A stretch of 64,000 nucleotides of DNA from Chthoniobacterales bacterium (GCA_039930045.1 JBDSQB010000002.1:574286-638285); one strand, 5' to 3'. Shown: positions 7,497 to 16,806, numbered from the stretch's first letter. Notes: generated by a model from the letters alone, not told the origin. Numbers and translations: made by a program.

Positions 7497-8921
7497 CTAC
7501 CAGGTATATTTCACCGTATAAGTCACGACTTTTTCGCCATCTTTTTCGATGGTGACCGGGATGTGGATGGTATTGGCATCTTCCTTGGTCCATTTGTCGC
7601 TCAAATCGGTGATTTCCCACTGGTTCCAGCGGTAGAGCGTTTCCTTCACGAGCACTTCAATCGGGGTGTCCTTGTGGTTGCGGACCTTGATCTCGAAACT
7701 TTCCGTGGCCACGTGACCGCGCGTGTTAAGGGTGAAATTCGTCCGCTTGCGCTCGCCGACGATGTCGAAGGCGTCGCCGGTGGTGATGCGGATTTTTTCG
7801 TTCTTCGGAGTGTGATCGATTTCGTCCTCGCCGACGAACTCGAGGGAATTATCCGCCGGATCGCGCTTCGAGATGCGGATTTTGCCCTTGGGCAGTGCCA
7901 AGCCGAGGTGGTTTTCCTTGGAATTGGCGATCTCGAAGAAGACCTTCACCTTTTTGTTGGAGTTCTCCGAGCCGAAGTCGTTCTCCATTTGCAGGCCGCC
8001 ATAGAAACGCATCTGGGGCTGCCCGTCGTAGAGGTAAATCTTCTTCAGCGGAATGGCGGCGGCAGAGAGGAGTTCGATTTGTTTCGTCTGATTTTCGGCC
8101 ACCGTCGCAGGGCGTCCGAGGGTGTAGAGGTGATATTCGAAGAAGGACTTTTCCTCGAAGCCAGTGGGGGCTTCTGCGGCTACAGCGTCCAAGGCCATGG
8201 GAGCTTTCTCCATTCTCGCATTTGGCTGCACGCGATGCACGTCGCCTGCGACGAGTTTGAGCCGGGCGTCCCGGTAAGTGGCGCCGGACTGATTGGTGAT
8301 CGTCACCCAGCCGCCGAGATCAGCCTGTTTTTCATCGCCGGAAAGAACGAGATTGTAGTCCGCATTCCAACTGATGCCCTGGGTCTGGTAGGCGATCTCG
8401 ACCATCTGATCGCCGGGCTTGGCGGTGGCCACTTTCCAGACGAGCGACGGGCGTGTGATGAGCCCATCGGGCAGCGAACCAAACTGGATGTCCACGACGT
8501 TTTGCGGGCGCTGGATCATGGCGAGACCTTTGTTGTCTGCCTGCGCCAATACGATCTGACCCGGATCGAAGCTCTGCAATTTCCCAGTGTAAATCGCACC
8601 GCCCGCCGTCTTCACCGTGATGTCGCGGTCGATGTATTTCTCCAGCAACTTATCGGCGGAAACGAGATCGTATTCGTAGTTTTGCTCGAGCACCTTCGCG
8701 TCGGGATCAGTTAGCGAAAGGAAATGCACACTGGTGGGATCGATCTGTTTCGCCACATCCTGAAAGCGCACTGTGCCGTCAGTGATGGAGAGTTGGCGCG
8801 TCTCGCGAACGACGCCGAAGTTTTGGTTGTAGATCGTGAGCGCGACTCCCGGCTGGGAGGGAGCAGGTTGAGCGAGCGTGCTGGAGACAGCGAGGGCGAG
8901 GGCGGCGAGGGTGTGCTTCAT
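7497..8921 (-). CDS. Secreted DUF4139 domain protein
   Basis: 474 aa with a Sec signal peptide (MKHTLAALALAVSSTLA). The motifs LTIYNQNFGVVRE near the mature N-terminus and ISWNADYNLVLSGDEKQADL followed by GWVTITNQSGATYRDARL in the middle are hallmarks of the DUF4139 family. The C-terminal half is all-beta (NFTLNTRGHVATESFEIKVR). The family's function is unknown; members are exported and predicted to be beta-sandwich proteins. Convergent with the ABC-F gene across the 21-bp repeat, and 36 bp downstream of the esterase gene on the same strand, so probably co-transcribed with it. Confidence 0.8.
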   Translation of the reverse strand: MKHTLAALALAVSSTLAQPAPSQPGVALTIYNQNFGVVRETRQLSITDGTVRFQDVAKQIDPTSVHFLSLTDPDAKVLEQNYEYDLVSADKLLEKYIDRDITVKTAGGAIYTGKLQSFDPGQIVLAQADNKGLAMIQRPQNVVDIQFGSLPDGLITRPSLVWKVATAKPGDQMVEIAYQTQGISWNADYNLVLSGDEKQADLGGWVTITNQSGATYRDARLKLVAGDVHRVQPNARMEKAPMALDAVAAEAPTGFEEKSFFEYHLYTLGRPATVAENQTKQIELLSAAAIPLKKIYLYDGQPQMRFYGGLQMENDFGSENSNKKVKVFFEIANSKENHLGLALPKGKIRISKRDPADNSLEFVGEDEIDHTPKNEKIRITTGDAFDIVGERKRTNFTLNTRGHVATESFEIKVRNHKDTPIEVLVKETLYRWNQWEITDLSDKWTKEDANTIHIPVTIEKDGEKVVTYTVKYTW

Positions 8922-8957
8922 GATGGGGAGAACGCGGGAGCGATGGGTTTTCTTAGT

Positions 8958-11510
8958 TTAATCTGGATCGGTGCGAAAAGGCGACGCGGGCAGGCCCTCT
9001 TTATTAAAGAAATTGACGTCGGGAACATTGGACCAGCCATACCGCACCGCTGCCGGAGCGACCACGGCATCGCTCCAGACCAAGACGCTGTCGCCCTGAA
9101 TCTCGGCTTGCGCGGGAATGAAATTCTTATCCGCACCAGAAATGGTGAAACCTTTCAGCGGGCCATCCTGGGCCATCAAACCCGAGCCCAAATGACTGAA
9201 CTGAATTGTCGCCTTGTTCCCGGCAAAGGCGACGGATTCATAGAGCGGGCCGGAGTATTCGATCTTTTCCCCATACTCCAAAGCACGCGCCGCCATGGCG
9301 AGACGCTGGCCGACGGGTTCCTTCTGGGAGGGGTGAATGTCGTTGGCGTCGCCGTGATCGGTGATGACTGCCATGGCGAGATTGGGAAGCTGTTTTAGGG
9401 TGAGAAATTGCGCCTCGCGAATCTCCGGGCTCATGTCTTTATGCGGTGCGATTTGCACGTAGAGAAATAAAAATGGACCGATGTTCCAGCGTTGCCTCCA
9501 GTCATTTATCATGGCTGGAAAGAGTCGGCGATAGATGCTGGCGCGAGCGGAGTTAGCCTCACCCTGATACCAGACGACGCCACGAATTGGATAAGGAATA
9601 AGCGGCGCGAGCATGGACCGAAAGAGGTTGCCCGGCTGATATTGACCGGGGCCACCAGAGGTCATGACCCAGGCGGGGCCGTTGGTGAAACTGGTGGAAG
9701 TGCGGTAATTCCACTGGCCGGAGAGCATCACAGGAGGGAGGGCAGTCCCGGTGAAGTCGAGTTTGAGTTCGTTCGGAGCGACGAGCCAGCCGCCGTTTCC
9801 GGCGACGTTCACCAGACGAACCGTGATGACGTTCTTACCCGAATGCATCGCTCCGGCCGGAATGGCATAATCGCGGTTATTTTGCCATGAGTTGGTGGCA
9901 CCCACGCGCTGGCCATTGATCCATGTGGTATCTTCGTCGTCCAATTTTCCGAGGTGCAAAAGCGCAGGCTTCCCTTCGGCTTCCGCAGGCAGATCGAACT
10001 CGCGTCGGAACCAGATCACACCGTGGAAATTAGCCTGTCCCATGTGATCCAGAGTCGCGGGCAACTCCGCAGCCTGCCAGTCGGAGGGAGTGAATTCAGC
10101 CATTTCCCAACCGTGGCCAGGGGTGGAGCCGGGATCGTTTTTCGCCAACCATTCGCCGCGCACATCTTTCGGAGGCCGGCCAGACTGCGTTGCATCCATA
10201 GCCTCCATCATTTCCTTAAACTCAGGAAGGTTTTTGAGCGCCTCGGGACTCGTCCAGGCTTCGGCAGGCGTGCCGCCCCAGGAGGAATGCAGGATGCCAA
10301 TGGGAACATGGATGGCTTTGAAAACATCCCGCGCAAAGTAGTAGCCAACCGCAGTAAACTGGCTGGCGGTCTCGGGCGTGCAAACCGCCCAGCGGCCATT
10401 CACATCGGACACAGCACCTGCTGCCATTTTCTGAGGCACGTAGAACTGTCGTATGAGCGGATAGTTCGCCGAGGCAACCTCCTCTTTCCAGCCAGTGAGT
10501 TCCTGCTGCGGAGGACGAGGACCGAGCTGGCGCTCCATGTTGGATTGCCCGCTGGCGAGCCAGACATCGCCCACGAGGATGTCGCGCAGAACTATTTTTC
10601 CTGCCGGACTGGAGACGATCATTTCGCGTGGCTGATCGCTGACGGCCAGTGGGCGCAAATTCACTTTCCATCGGCCATCACGCGCGACGGTAGAGATCTT
10701 TTGCCCCGCAAATTCCACTGTCACATCGGTTCCATCAGGAGCCGTTCCCCAGACGGGATGATCGATCCCACGCTGCAGCACGGCATGGGAACGAAAGAGG
10801 CTGTTGGTGCGAATGGCCAGTGGCGGCTCCGGTTTTTTTCCGGTGAGAGCTTCAAAGGCAGCCTGCGCCATCAGTCCGGCCCCAGTTGTGTTGGGATGCA
10901 CTCGATCCGGAAATAATTCTGGATGATCGGCGAGGGCGGCGTGCATGTCGATGAGGGTTGCGGGCTGGGCTTCAATGATGCGGTCGAGCATCTTGATTTC
11001 CTCCTGAATGTTGGTTTCGTTGATGCCAAAATTCCCCGGCTCCGGCACGGGGACGGGTCTGCAAACGAACACGCGTGGGTGAGTGGGCAGCGCGAGAAAG
11101 GTCTGGATGAGGTCGGTGTAGTCAGCGGCGAACTCGTCTTTGTGCGTCCAGTTTTGCGGCTTCGTGTCGTTGGTCCCGAGCATGATGATCACCGCATCGG
11201 GCTGGAAATCCTGCGCTTGGCGGAAAGCATTTTCCTTCCAATATGGGAAGTCGCCCTTGCGAAGCAGCGTCCGTGCGCTGACACCGAAATTGCCCACTTC
11301 CCAGTCGTCGCCGAGGAGTTCTTGAAGCTGCGAGGGATAGGACTTTCCATTCTCCGCGCCGACTCCTTGCGTGATGCTGTCGCCCACGCAGGCGACGCGA
11401 ATCGTCTTCAGCAATTTCCCAGGATCGAGCGGTGAGGAAGGCGCGGCCGCGCGCAGCATGGAAACAAAGGCGAGCAGAAGGCAGATGACTTGGAGGAGAA
11501 ATTTTTTCAT
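8958..11510 (-). CDS. Double SGNH hydrolase: GDSL esterase fused to sialate O-acetylesterase
   Basis: 850 aa with a signal peptide (KFLLQVICLLLAFVSMLRA). Residues ~35-230 form a GDSL/SGNH lipase-like domain: block I VGDSITQG, block III IIMLGTNDT, block V DRVHPN. From ~235 the sequence continues as a second esterase of the sialate O-acetylesterase type (SHAVLQRGIDHPVWGTAP, GDVWLASGQSNME with the nucleophile in GQSNM, and GVVWYQGE), with a galactose-binding-like insertion in the middle (HLGKLDDEDTTWINGQRVGA). It probably removes acetyl groups from exported or environmental sugars such as plant xylans or sialic acids. The two-catalytic-domain arrangement is seen mostly in polysaccharide-degrading bacteria. 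Confidence 0.85.
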   Translation of the reverse strand: MKKFLLQVICLLLAFVSMLRAAAPSSPLDPGKLLKTIRVACVGDSITQGVGAENGKSYPSQLQELLGDDWEVGNFGVSARTLLRKGDFPYWKENAFRQAQDFQPDAVIIMLGTNDTKPQNWTHKDEFAADYTDLIQTFLALPTHPRVFVCRPVPVPEPGNFGINETNIQEEIKMLDRIIEAQPATLIDMHAALADHPELFPDRVHPNTTGAGLMAQAAFEALTGKKPEPPLAIRTNSLFRSHAVLQRGIDHPVWGTAPDGTDVTVEFAGQKISTVARDGRWKVNLRPLAVSDQPREMIVSSPAGKIVLRDILVGDVWLASGQSNMERQLGPRPPQQELTGWKEEVASANYPLIRQFYVPQKMAAGAVSDVNGRWAVCTPETASQFTAVGYYFARDVFKAIHVPIGILHSSWGGTPAEAWTSPEALKNLPEFKEMMEAMDATQSGRPPKDVRGEWLAKNDPGSTPGHGWEMAEFTPSDWQAAELPATLDHMGQANFHGVIWFRREFDLPAEAEGKPALLHLGKLDDEDTTWINGQRVGATNSWQNNRDYAIPAGAMHSGKNVITVRLVNVAGNGGWLVAPNELKLDFTGTALPPVMLSGQWNYRTSTSFTNGPAWVMTSGGPGQYQPGNLFRSMLAPLIPYPIRGVVWYQGEANSARASIYRRLFPAMINDWRQRWNIGPFLFLYVQIAPHKDMSPEIREAQFLTLKQLPNLAMAVITDHGDANDIHPSQKEPVGQRLAMAARALEYGEKIEYSGPLYESVAFAGNKATIQFSHLGSGLMAQDGPLKGFTISGADKNFIPAQAEIQGDSVLVWSDAVVAPAAVRYGWSNVPDVNFFNKEGLPASPFRTDPD

Positions 11511-11524
11511 AGCGGTGGATGAGT

Positions 11525-12457
11525 TTATAAATTGCCGCGCTGATGCGGCGCATGGAAGTCCACCATGGGGCCAATCGGCACGATGCGAGTTGGATTGATA
11601 TCATCGTGCGTCTGATAATAATGCCGCTTGATGTGATCGAAATTCACCGTCGCGCTCACGTCGTCCTGCTGGTAAAGATCGCGCGTGTAAGCGAAAAGAT
11701 TCGGGTAATCGACCAGCCGGCGAAGATTGCATTTGAAGTGCCCGTGATAGACTTCGTCAAAGCGAATCAACGTCGGGAAAAGTCGCCAGTCGGCTTCAGT
11801 CTGACGCTGCCCAAAAAGGTAGCGCCGGCTGCCGAGTAGGACTTCGAGCTGATTCAATGTATCGAAAACTGCCCAAGCCGCCGTCTCGTAGGCGCGCTGA
11901 CTTGTGGCAAACCCAGCCTGGTAAACGCCATTGTTCACCGTGTCGTAAATCAGGGAATTAATGTCGTCAATTTTATTCCGCAGATCCTCGGGATAGAAGT
12001 CTGCAGTGTTCTTTGCGAAGTCGGCAAACTCGCTGCTTAACATCCGCAAAATGTCGTCATCGGAGTTGCTCACGATCCGGCTCGTCTTCTTATCCCAGAG
12101 CACCGGGACCGTGACGCGCGAATCGTAGTTTGAGTCCGTCGCGCGATACGCTTCGCTGAGGAACTGGAAGCCGTTGATCGGGTCTGTGGAATGACCTGGT
12201 CCATCGCGGAACGCCCAGCCGCGTTCGTCGCGAACAGGATTGACGACCGTCATGCCGATAACGTCTTCGAGTCCTTTCAATTGACGCATGATAATCGTCC
12301 GGTGCGCCCACGGGCAGGCGAGCGAAACGTAGAGATGATAACGCTCAGACTCGGCTGCAAATTCCGCGCGGTCGTCACGACGGACCCAGTTGCGGAAGGC
12401 ATCACCCTGGCGCTGAAATTCACCGGAGTCGGATTGTTCTTGGGGAAATTGAGCCAT
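11525..12457 (-). CDS. Glutathionyl-hydroquinone reductase (xi-class GST)
   Basis: 310 aa matching the YqjG/Ecm4/PcpF family: SLACPWAHRTIIMRQLKGLE holds the catalytic Cys of the CPWAH motif, followed by the family-specific VVNPVRDERGWAF, the RVTVPVLWDKKTSRIVSNSD glutathione-site segment (VPVLWD, SND) and an all-helical C-terminal domain with FPTLIRFDEVYHGHFKCNLR. The enzyme reduces glutathionyl-(hydro)quinones, releasing glutathione and the hydroquinone. Located 30 bp downstream of the DUF486 gene on the same strand. No quinone-degradation genes are adjacent, so a general detoxification role is likely. Confidence 0.9.
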   Translation of the reverse strand: MAQFPQEQSDSGEFQRQGDAFRNWVRRDDRAEFAAESERYHLYVSLACPWAHRTIIMRQLKGLEDVIGMTVVNPVRDERGWAFRDGPGHSTDPINGFQFLSEAYRATDSNYDSRVTVPVLWDKKTSRIVSNSDDDILRMLSSEFADFAKNTADFYPEDLRNKIDDINSLIYDTVNNGVYQAGFATSQRAYETAAWAVFDTLNQLEVLLGSRRYLFGQRQTEADWRLFPTLIRFDEVYHGHFKCNLRRLVDYPNLFAYTRDLYQQDDVSATVNFDHIKRHYYQTHDDINPTRIVPIGPMVDFHAPHQRGNL

Positions 12458-12487
12458 GTTAAGAGGTAAAGTTTACAAATCAGATGA

Positions 12488-12817
12488 TCAGAATTTGAAG
12501 GCAAAAAAGACGGCTCCCATAATGCAGACATAGGCGCAGAGGTAATTCCACTTCCAGAATTGCGTGCCGAACATGAACCACGCCACGATGCAGAATACGC
12601 CGAGCGTAAGGGCTTCCTGAAGAATTTTCAGTTGAGCCACATCCCAATGTTTGGAGCCGAGTCGATTCGCCGGAACCTGAAACATATATTCGAAAAGAGC
12701 CAGGCCCCAGCTCACTAGAATCGCCATCCAGAGCGGCGCTGCCTTAAACTTCAGATGTCCATACCAGGCGAGATTCATGAAGAGGTTGGAGATGACGAGA
12801 AGCAGGACGGTTTTCAT
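12488..12817 (-). CDS. DUF486 (DMT-type) small membrane protein
   Basis: 109 aa with four predicted membrane helices: residues ~3-20 (LLLVISNLFMNLAWYGHL), ~30-48, ~70-88 and ~90-107. The opening ISNLFMNLAWYGHLKF, the middle LFEYMFQVPANRLG and the ending GAVFFAFKF are typical of DUF486, a small relative of the drug/metabolite transporter superfamily with no assigned substrate. It precedes the hydroquinone reductase by 30 bp on the same strand and follows the Spy-like gene's terminator. Confidence 0.85.
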   Translation of the reverse strand: MKTVLLLVISNLFMNLAWYGHLKFKAAPLWMAILVSWGLALFEYMFQVPANRLGSKHWDVAQLKILQEALTLGVFCIVAWFMFGTQFWKWNYLCAYVCIMGAVFFAFKF

Positions 12818-12873
12818 GCGGCAACAGTGAATCGCACGCGAGGCAGAAAATGAAGCCGCCTTTTTCGCAACAA

Positions 12874-12901
12874 AAAAGCCGCACCCGAGAGTGCGGCTTT
12901 T
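12874..12901 (-). terminator. Intrinsic terminator, probably bidirectional
   Basis: An 11-bp perfect stem (AAAAGCCGCAC ... GTGCGGCTTTT) with a 6-base loop. On the minus strand it is followed by TTTTTTG and lies 21 bp past the stop of the Spy-like gene, which it should terminate. On the plus strand it ends in CTTTTCT. Confidence 0.85.
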
Positions 12902-12922
12902 CTGAGTGGAATCAAACTCGAA

Positions 12923-13408
12923 TTAAGGTTTGGGAGAGCTGTCGGGCCGTGGACCGCGCTCTTTGCGTTCCTTTTTCATGGCTTCAAATTTGGTCACTTG
13001 CTCGGGAGTGAGAACGGCTTTGATGGCAGTTTCAATCTTCTCACGCTCGGCTTTCCATTTGGCGCGACGCGCCTCTGGATCGGGCTTGGTGCCTTTGTTG
13101 GCCAGACGTTCAGCGCGGATTTGGTCGCCCTCAGTTTTGAGGATTTCACGTATCTTCGTTTCCTGTTCGGGTGTGAGGCCGAGAACTTCCTTTAGATGGG
13201 CAATGCGTTCCTCGGGATTGCGCATTCCGCGGCGGCCTTCACCGCCTGGTTTGCCTCCGCCGCGCGGGTGATCTTCGGGACCGAATTTAGGTGGAGCACC
13301 AGGAGTGCGCGATGGAGACGGCGAGGCAGTCTGGGATTGCAGGTTGGGTTGAACGAGCAGCGTGGTGGCTGTCAGACAAGTGGTGAGCAGGATGGATTTG
13401 AGTTTCAT
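12923..13408 (-). CDS. Exported Spy/CpxP-like Pro- and Lys-rich protein
   Basis: 161 aa. The signal peptide is residues 1-~26 (ILLTTCLTATTLLVQP), followed by a Pro/Gly-rich segment and then two helical repeats each carrying LTPEQ: LKEVLGLTPEQETKIREIL and IKAVLTPEQVTKFEAM. LTPEQ-containing antiparallel helices are the hallmark of Spy/CpxP/ZraP-type periplasmic chaperones and sensors. The tail is highly charged (KKERKERGPRP). Function by analogy only: periplasmic stress chaperone. It is a single-gene unit bounded downstream by a strong terminator. Confidence 0.6.
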   Translation of the reverse strand: MKLKSILLTTCLTATTLLVQPNLQSQTASPSPSRTPGAPPKFGPEDHPRGGGKPGGEGRRGMRNPEERIAHLKEVLGLTPEQETKIREILKTEGDQIRAERLANKGTKPDPEARRAKWKAEREKIETAIKAVLTPEQVTKFEAMKKERKERGPRPDSSPKP

Positions 13409-13465
13409 AGTTATGTAATGGGTAACTATGTGGAGAAACTCGAATGGGCTGGTAAAGTTGCGAAA

Positions 13466-14458
13466 TTATTTTTGCTCCGCCAGCCAGCTTGGAATCTGCG
13501 CTGCCCAATAAGTAATAATCAAATCAGCTCCGGCACGGCGGAAGGCGGTCATGGTTTCCAGCACGACTCGCCGCTCATCCAGCCAGCCATTGGTGACAGC
13601 GGCTTTGACCATGGCGTATTCCCCGCTAACATTATAAACGGCAGTCGGAAGCTGGAATTTTTCCTTCACGCGCCACAGAATATCGAGATAGGGCAACCCC
13701 GGCTTGACCATCACAATGTCGGCTCCCTCGGCGATGTCCAACTCGGTTTCGCGGAGTGCCTCCAATGCATTCGCCGGGTCCATCTGATAACTGCGACGGT
13801 CTCCAAAAAGCGGTGCGCTTTCGGCCGCCTCACGAAAAGGGCCATACATGGCGGAGCAAAATTTCGCCGCATAACTCATGATTGGAAGATGTGCGAAGTT
13901 TGCGGTATCCAGCGCACTGCGGATGGCTCCGATGCGGCCATCCATCATGTCGCTGGGCGCGATCATGTCAGCTCCGGCCCGCGCGTGAGAGACTGCGACC
14001 TTGGCGAGAATCTCGACCGATGCATCATTCAACACGGAGAACTTTCCGTGGTCCTCATGAACGATGCCGCAGTGTCCGTGCGACATATATTCGCAGAGGC
14101 ATACGTCGGTAATCACAAACATTTCCGGCACAGCTTTTTTAATGGCACGGACGGCATTTTGCACAATGCCATCGGCAGCATAGGCACCTGTGGCACCGGC
14201 ATCTTTTCCGGCTGGGATTCCAAATAACAACACGCCACACACTCCGGCTTTGGCAAGTGACATGACTTCCATTTCAATCTCACTCAAGGGAAGCTGAAAA
14301 ATCCCGGGCATACTGACGATAGGCTTCCGTGCGCTTATGTTTTCTGAGACGAAAAGCGGTTGGATAAACTGGTTTGCCGCGAGGCGTGTTTCACTGATCA
14401 TTTCGCGTAGAACGCTATTTTCCCGCAGACGGCGCGGACGTTTGATCAGTGGTAGCAT
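13466..14458 (-). CDS. hemB: Delta-aminolevulinic acid dehydratase (porphobilinogen synthase)
   Basis: 330 aa, the usual length. Condenses two 5-aminolevulinate molecules into porphobilinogen in haem synthesis. Both Schiff-base lysines are recognisable: Lys199 in SYAAKFCSAMYGPFR and Lys252 in VMVKPGLPYLDI. The DVCLCEYMSHGHCG stretch (Cys120, Cys122, Cys130) gives the three-cysteine site of zinc-dependent HemB rather than the Asp-rich magnesium type. Last gene of a minus-strand run that starts at the M24 peptidase; separated from the flippase-like gene by 30 bp. No other haem genes are in the window. Confidence 0.97.
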   Translation of the reverse strand: MLPLIKRPRRLRENSVLREMISETRLAANQFIQPLFVSENISARKPIVSMPGIFQLPLSEIEMEVMSLAKAGVCGVLLFGIPAGKDAGATGAYAADGIVQNAVRAIKKAVPEMFVITDVCLCEYMSHGHCGIVHEDHGKFSVLNDASVEILAKVAVSHARAGADMIAPSDMMDGRIGAIRSALDTANFAHLPIMSYAAKFCSAMYGPFREAAESAPLFGDRRSYQMDPANALEALRETELDIAEGADIVMVKPGLPYLDILWRVKEKFQLPTAVYNVSGEYAMVKAAVTNGWLDERRVVLETMTAFRRAGADLIITYWAAQIPSWLAEQK

Positions 14459-14488
14459 GAGCTACTTATACGCGGTGAGCTGCCTGGC

Positions 14489-15466
14489 TCAAGGCGCGAC
14501 TTCCGGCCCTGCCTGCAGAGCCGCCACGCGATACGATGGCAGTACCAGCAAACCGCCGAGTCCCCAGACCATGGTCAGCAAGGCTCCACCGAGAGAAACT
14601 AAGACGGCTGGAGCGGCTTCGACGTGACTTAAGTTTCCCAGCAGTACCGTGAACAAATGCTCGCGAACGCCAAAGCCTCCCACGCTCAGTGGCAACGCTG
14701 CGATAATGTCCACAGTCGGCATGAACGCCAGAAAATCCAGCACCGGCACCTGGACTTGGAAGGCCCGTGCCGAGCAGTAAAACGTCATGAAATAGGCGAC
14801 GAACATGAAAACGGAAACGCCTGCCGCGATCAGAGCCTGCCGCCAGTGTTCAATGTATTGACGGTAGGCGGCTTCCAATTCCATCATTTGCGACCTGCCC
14901 GGGCCCCACGACGGGATGTGTTTCGCAATGCCTTTCGAGGCGACTAGCAACGAGACGGTAAAGAGAAATGCAATGGAGAAAAGATAGATGCAAATGACAC
15001 GGGTCAGGCTGGCCACAGTTGGGTCCTGGCGGAGCCAGTCGAGTCGGGGTGTTATGAAAAGCAGCGAGCAAAAAATCAGGGCCATAATCCCGCTCATGCG
15101 GTCCATGGCGACCGACATGAGCGCGAGGGATTTCTTGTGACCTCTGGCCGAGAGCCAGATGACTTTCACCGCATCACCGCCAACGGCACCCACGAGAAAA
15201 TTATTAAAAAACAAACCCACGAGCCCTATGCGAAAAACGTCACGCGAGTTTACTTGAAGTCCAAGCATTCTCACAAAAATGCCCCAGCGAAACAGGCCAA
15301 GAAAATTTCCGATGCCCGCAATGAGCAGTCCAGCAGCCAGCCAGCCTGGATGTGCGTGGGTGACGACTTCGATGAATTGCGCCCGGAGCTCCTGCTTGCG
15401 AAACAGCCACACCAGCAATCCCAGGCTAACCAAAACCTGGAAGATGAGGAGGAGCTTTTTTTTCAT
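14489..15466 (-). CDS. Flippase-like membrane protein (LPG synthase TM / AglD family)
   Basis: 325 aa with about eight hydrophobic segments, starting at KKLLLIFQVLVSLGLLVWLF. Motifs RWGIFVRMLGLQVNSRDVFR, FFNNFLVGAVGGDAVKV and the C-terminal LPLSVGGFGVREHLFTVLLG are those of the UPF0104 / lysylphosphatidylglycerol-synthase transmembrane superfamily, which includes MprF flippase domains and AglD. There is no soluble synthase domain, so it is more likely a lipid flippase or partner of a membrane glycosyltransferase than an aminoacyl-PG synthase. It lies in a run with an acyltransferase and UbiX. Confidence 0.8.
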   Translation of the reverse strand: MKKKLLLIFQVLVSLGLLVWLFRKQELRAQFIEVVTHAHPGWLAAGLLIAGIGNFLGLFRWGIFVRMLGLQVNSRDVFRIGLVGLFFNNFLVGAVGGDAVKVIWLSARGHKKSLALMSVAMDRMSGIMALIFCSLLFITPRLDWLRQDPTVASLTRVICIYLFSIAFLFTVSLLVASKGIAKHIPSWGPGRSQMMELEAAYRQYIEHWRQALIAAGVSVFMFVAYFMTFYCSARAFQVQVPVLDFLAFMPTVDIIAALPLSVGGFGVREHLFTVLLGNLSHVEAAPAVLVSLGGALLTMVWGLGGLLVLPSYRVAALQAGPEVAP

Positions 15467-15537
15467 CGGTGAAGAGAGCTATCGGCAGAGTGGAGAAGAA
15501 TCTAGGACAAACGATTCTCAGGGAAACGTCACGGGCG

Positions 15538-16164
15538 CTATTTGACTCGCCAGATTTTCTTTTGATTGGAAACCCAGCGGTCGAGGATTTCCACATCAAT
15601 GGGAACGCCGCCCGCCGCCCATGGGGAAAAAGCCGGGAGAATCCAGCCACCCGACGTGCGGCAGAGAGCGGGTAGATTTTGATGAAACCCAGCTTGGTCA
15701 GAGACGAAATGAGCCGGATGCAGATGCCCGCTAAAGACGATGTCGCCAAGCTTAGTTTCAATGGATTCGTGTCCGTGATGAAAGAGCTGGCTGCCGCTGC
15801 GCCAGTGGTCGTGCAGCGGAAATGTCTTGAGCCGGCGGTCGTGATTTCCACGAATCAAAATGAGTTGCGGAATCGATTCGGCGAGAGTGGCGAGCCATTG
15901 CTTGAACGCCGCAGTTGCGGCAGGCGTATGAACCAGATCGCCTAAAAAGAGAACGACCTCTGGTCGATAATCAGTAACGAGCGAAGCGACATTCTGCTCG
16001 ATGTGCCCCATTCCCAAGTCCGGAAAAAGCGCCCCGGAAGCGCGCAGGCTGAGTTCGTAACCATAATGCAAATCGGCAATCGCCAGCCAGCGTTCGGTGC
16101 AGTGAAAAAGGGCAAGGCGTGAGTCGAAAAGAAGGTTTTCGGCGACGAGAAGGCTGCTGGACAT
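15538..16164 (-). CDS. Metallophosphoesterase, PdeM-like
   Basis: 208 aa with a complete calcineurin-type metal site: IADLHYGYE (DxH), FLGDLVH (GD), IRGNHDRR (GNHD), HHGHES and FSGHLHPA (GHxH). The short length and the DLHYGYE...LRASGALFPDLG spacing match PdeM, the ligase-associated phosphoesterase, which usually sits beside an ATP-dependent DNA ligase, a DEXH helicase and an exonuclease. Those partners are not present here, so the DNA-repair role is uncertain; a general phosphodiesterase is the alternative. It starts 6 bp after the acyltransferase stop, in the same operon. Confidence 0.8.
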   Translation of the reverse strand: MSSSLLVAENLLFDSRLALFHCTERWLAIADLHYGYELSLRASGALFPDLGMGHIEQNVASLVTDYRPEVVLFLGDLVHTPAATAAFKQWLATLAESIPQLILIRGNHDRRLKTFPLHDHWRSGSQLFHHGHESIETKLGDIVFSGHLHPAHFVSDQAGFHQNLPALCRTSGGWILPAFSPWAAGGVPIDVEILDRWVSNQKKIWRVK

Positions 16165-16170
16165 GAACGT

Positions 16171-16806
16171 TCACAGTTCGCCCGTCTTAAGCTGATTTTC
16201 CAGTCTGACGCGCTGAAGTTCAAATTCTTCACTGGAGTGAGTGGGCAAAAAAACCTCGCCGGGTTCGATTCGAATGGTGACTTTCGAGAAAGGCAGCGGG
16301 ATGTGAAAACGGTCCCAACTTTTCAGACGGCGGCTGTTGGAAAATGCGACATGTGTCTTGAGAATGGGTGCCCCTGTTTTTTGTGCGAGAAGCAGAACGC
16401 CAGGGCTCAAGGTGTAGATCGGCCCACGTGGTCCATCCGGCGTGATGATCAAAGTGCGTCCGGCGCGGAAGTGTTCACGGAGTTCGAGCAAGGCTGCCGC
16501 GCCACGTTTTTTGCTGGAGCCTCGAACGGACTGAAGTCCAAATTGATGCATGACTTGGGCGAGAAGTTCGCCGTCGCGACTGGGACTGGTGAGGACGGTC
16601 ATGGGGACCAATCCAGTTCTGGGAAACCCGGCGATGACCAGACCAAGGATTCGATTGTGCCAGACAATGCAAATAGCGGGGCCGGAAGGTGGGCCAGCCA
16701 AGAATCCATTGGGGTCTTCAATCTTCACGCGGATGGTCAGTGCCAGCAGTCGAATGAAACTCGCAATGAAACCGGCCACTCTTTTTTCCGGCAGACGAAT
16801 TTTCAT
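16171..16806 (-). CDS. DUF374 lysophospholipid acyltransferase-like protein
   Basis: 211 aa. ICIVWHNRILGLV is the acceptor-binding block (here W-H-N-R in place of NHxxxxD), TSPSRDGELLAQVMHQFGLQ and VRGSSKKRGAAALLELREHF follow, and IITPDGPRGPIYTLSPGVL is the DGPRGP block of DUF374. This family is fused to or found near lipid A or ether-lipid genes and probably transfers an acyl chain onto a lipid precursor. One N-terminal hydrophobic segment (FIASFIRLLALTI) anchors it. ATGA overlap with ubiX upstream. Confidence 0.85.
   Translation of the reverse strand: MKIRLPEKRVAGFIASFIRLLALTIRVKIEDPNGFLAGPPSGPAICIVWHNRILGLVIAGFPRTGLVPMTVLTSPSRDGELLAQVMHQFGLQSVRGSSKKRGAAALLELREHFRAGRTLIITPDGPRGPIYTLSPGVLLLAQKTGAPILKTHVAFSNSRRLKSWDRFHIPLPFSKVTIRIEPGEVFLPTHSSEEFELQRVRLENQLKTGEL

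Noticed and set aside
7371-8714. 447-codon open frame on the plus strand with repeated LTERS units, opposite DUF4139
   Set aside because: Its repeats are the translated 21-bp array and the rest is the reverse of the DUF4139 gene; there is no independent support.
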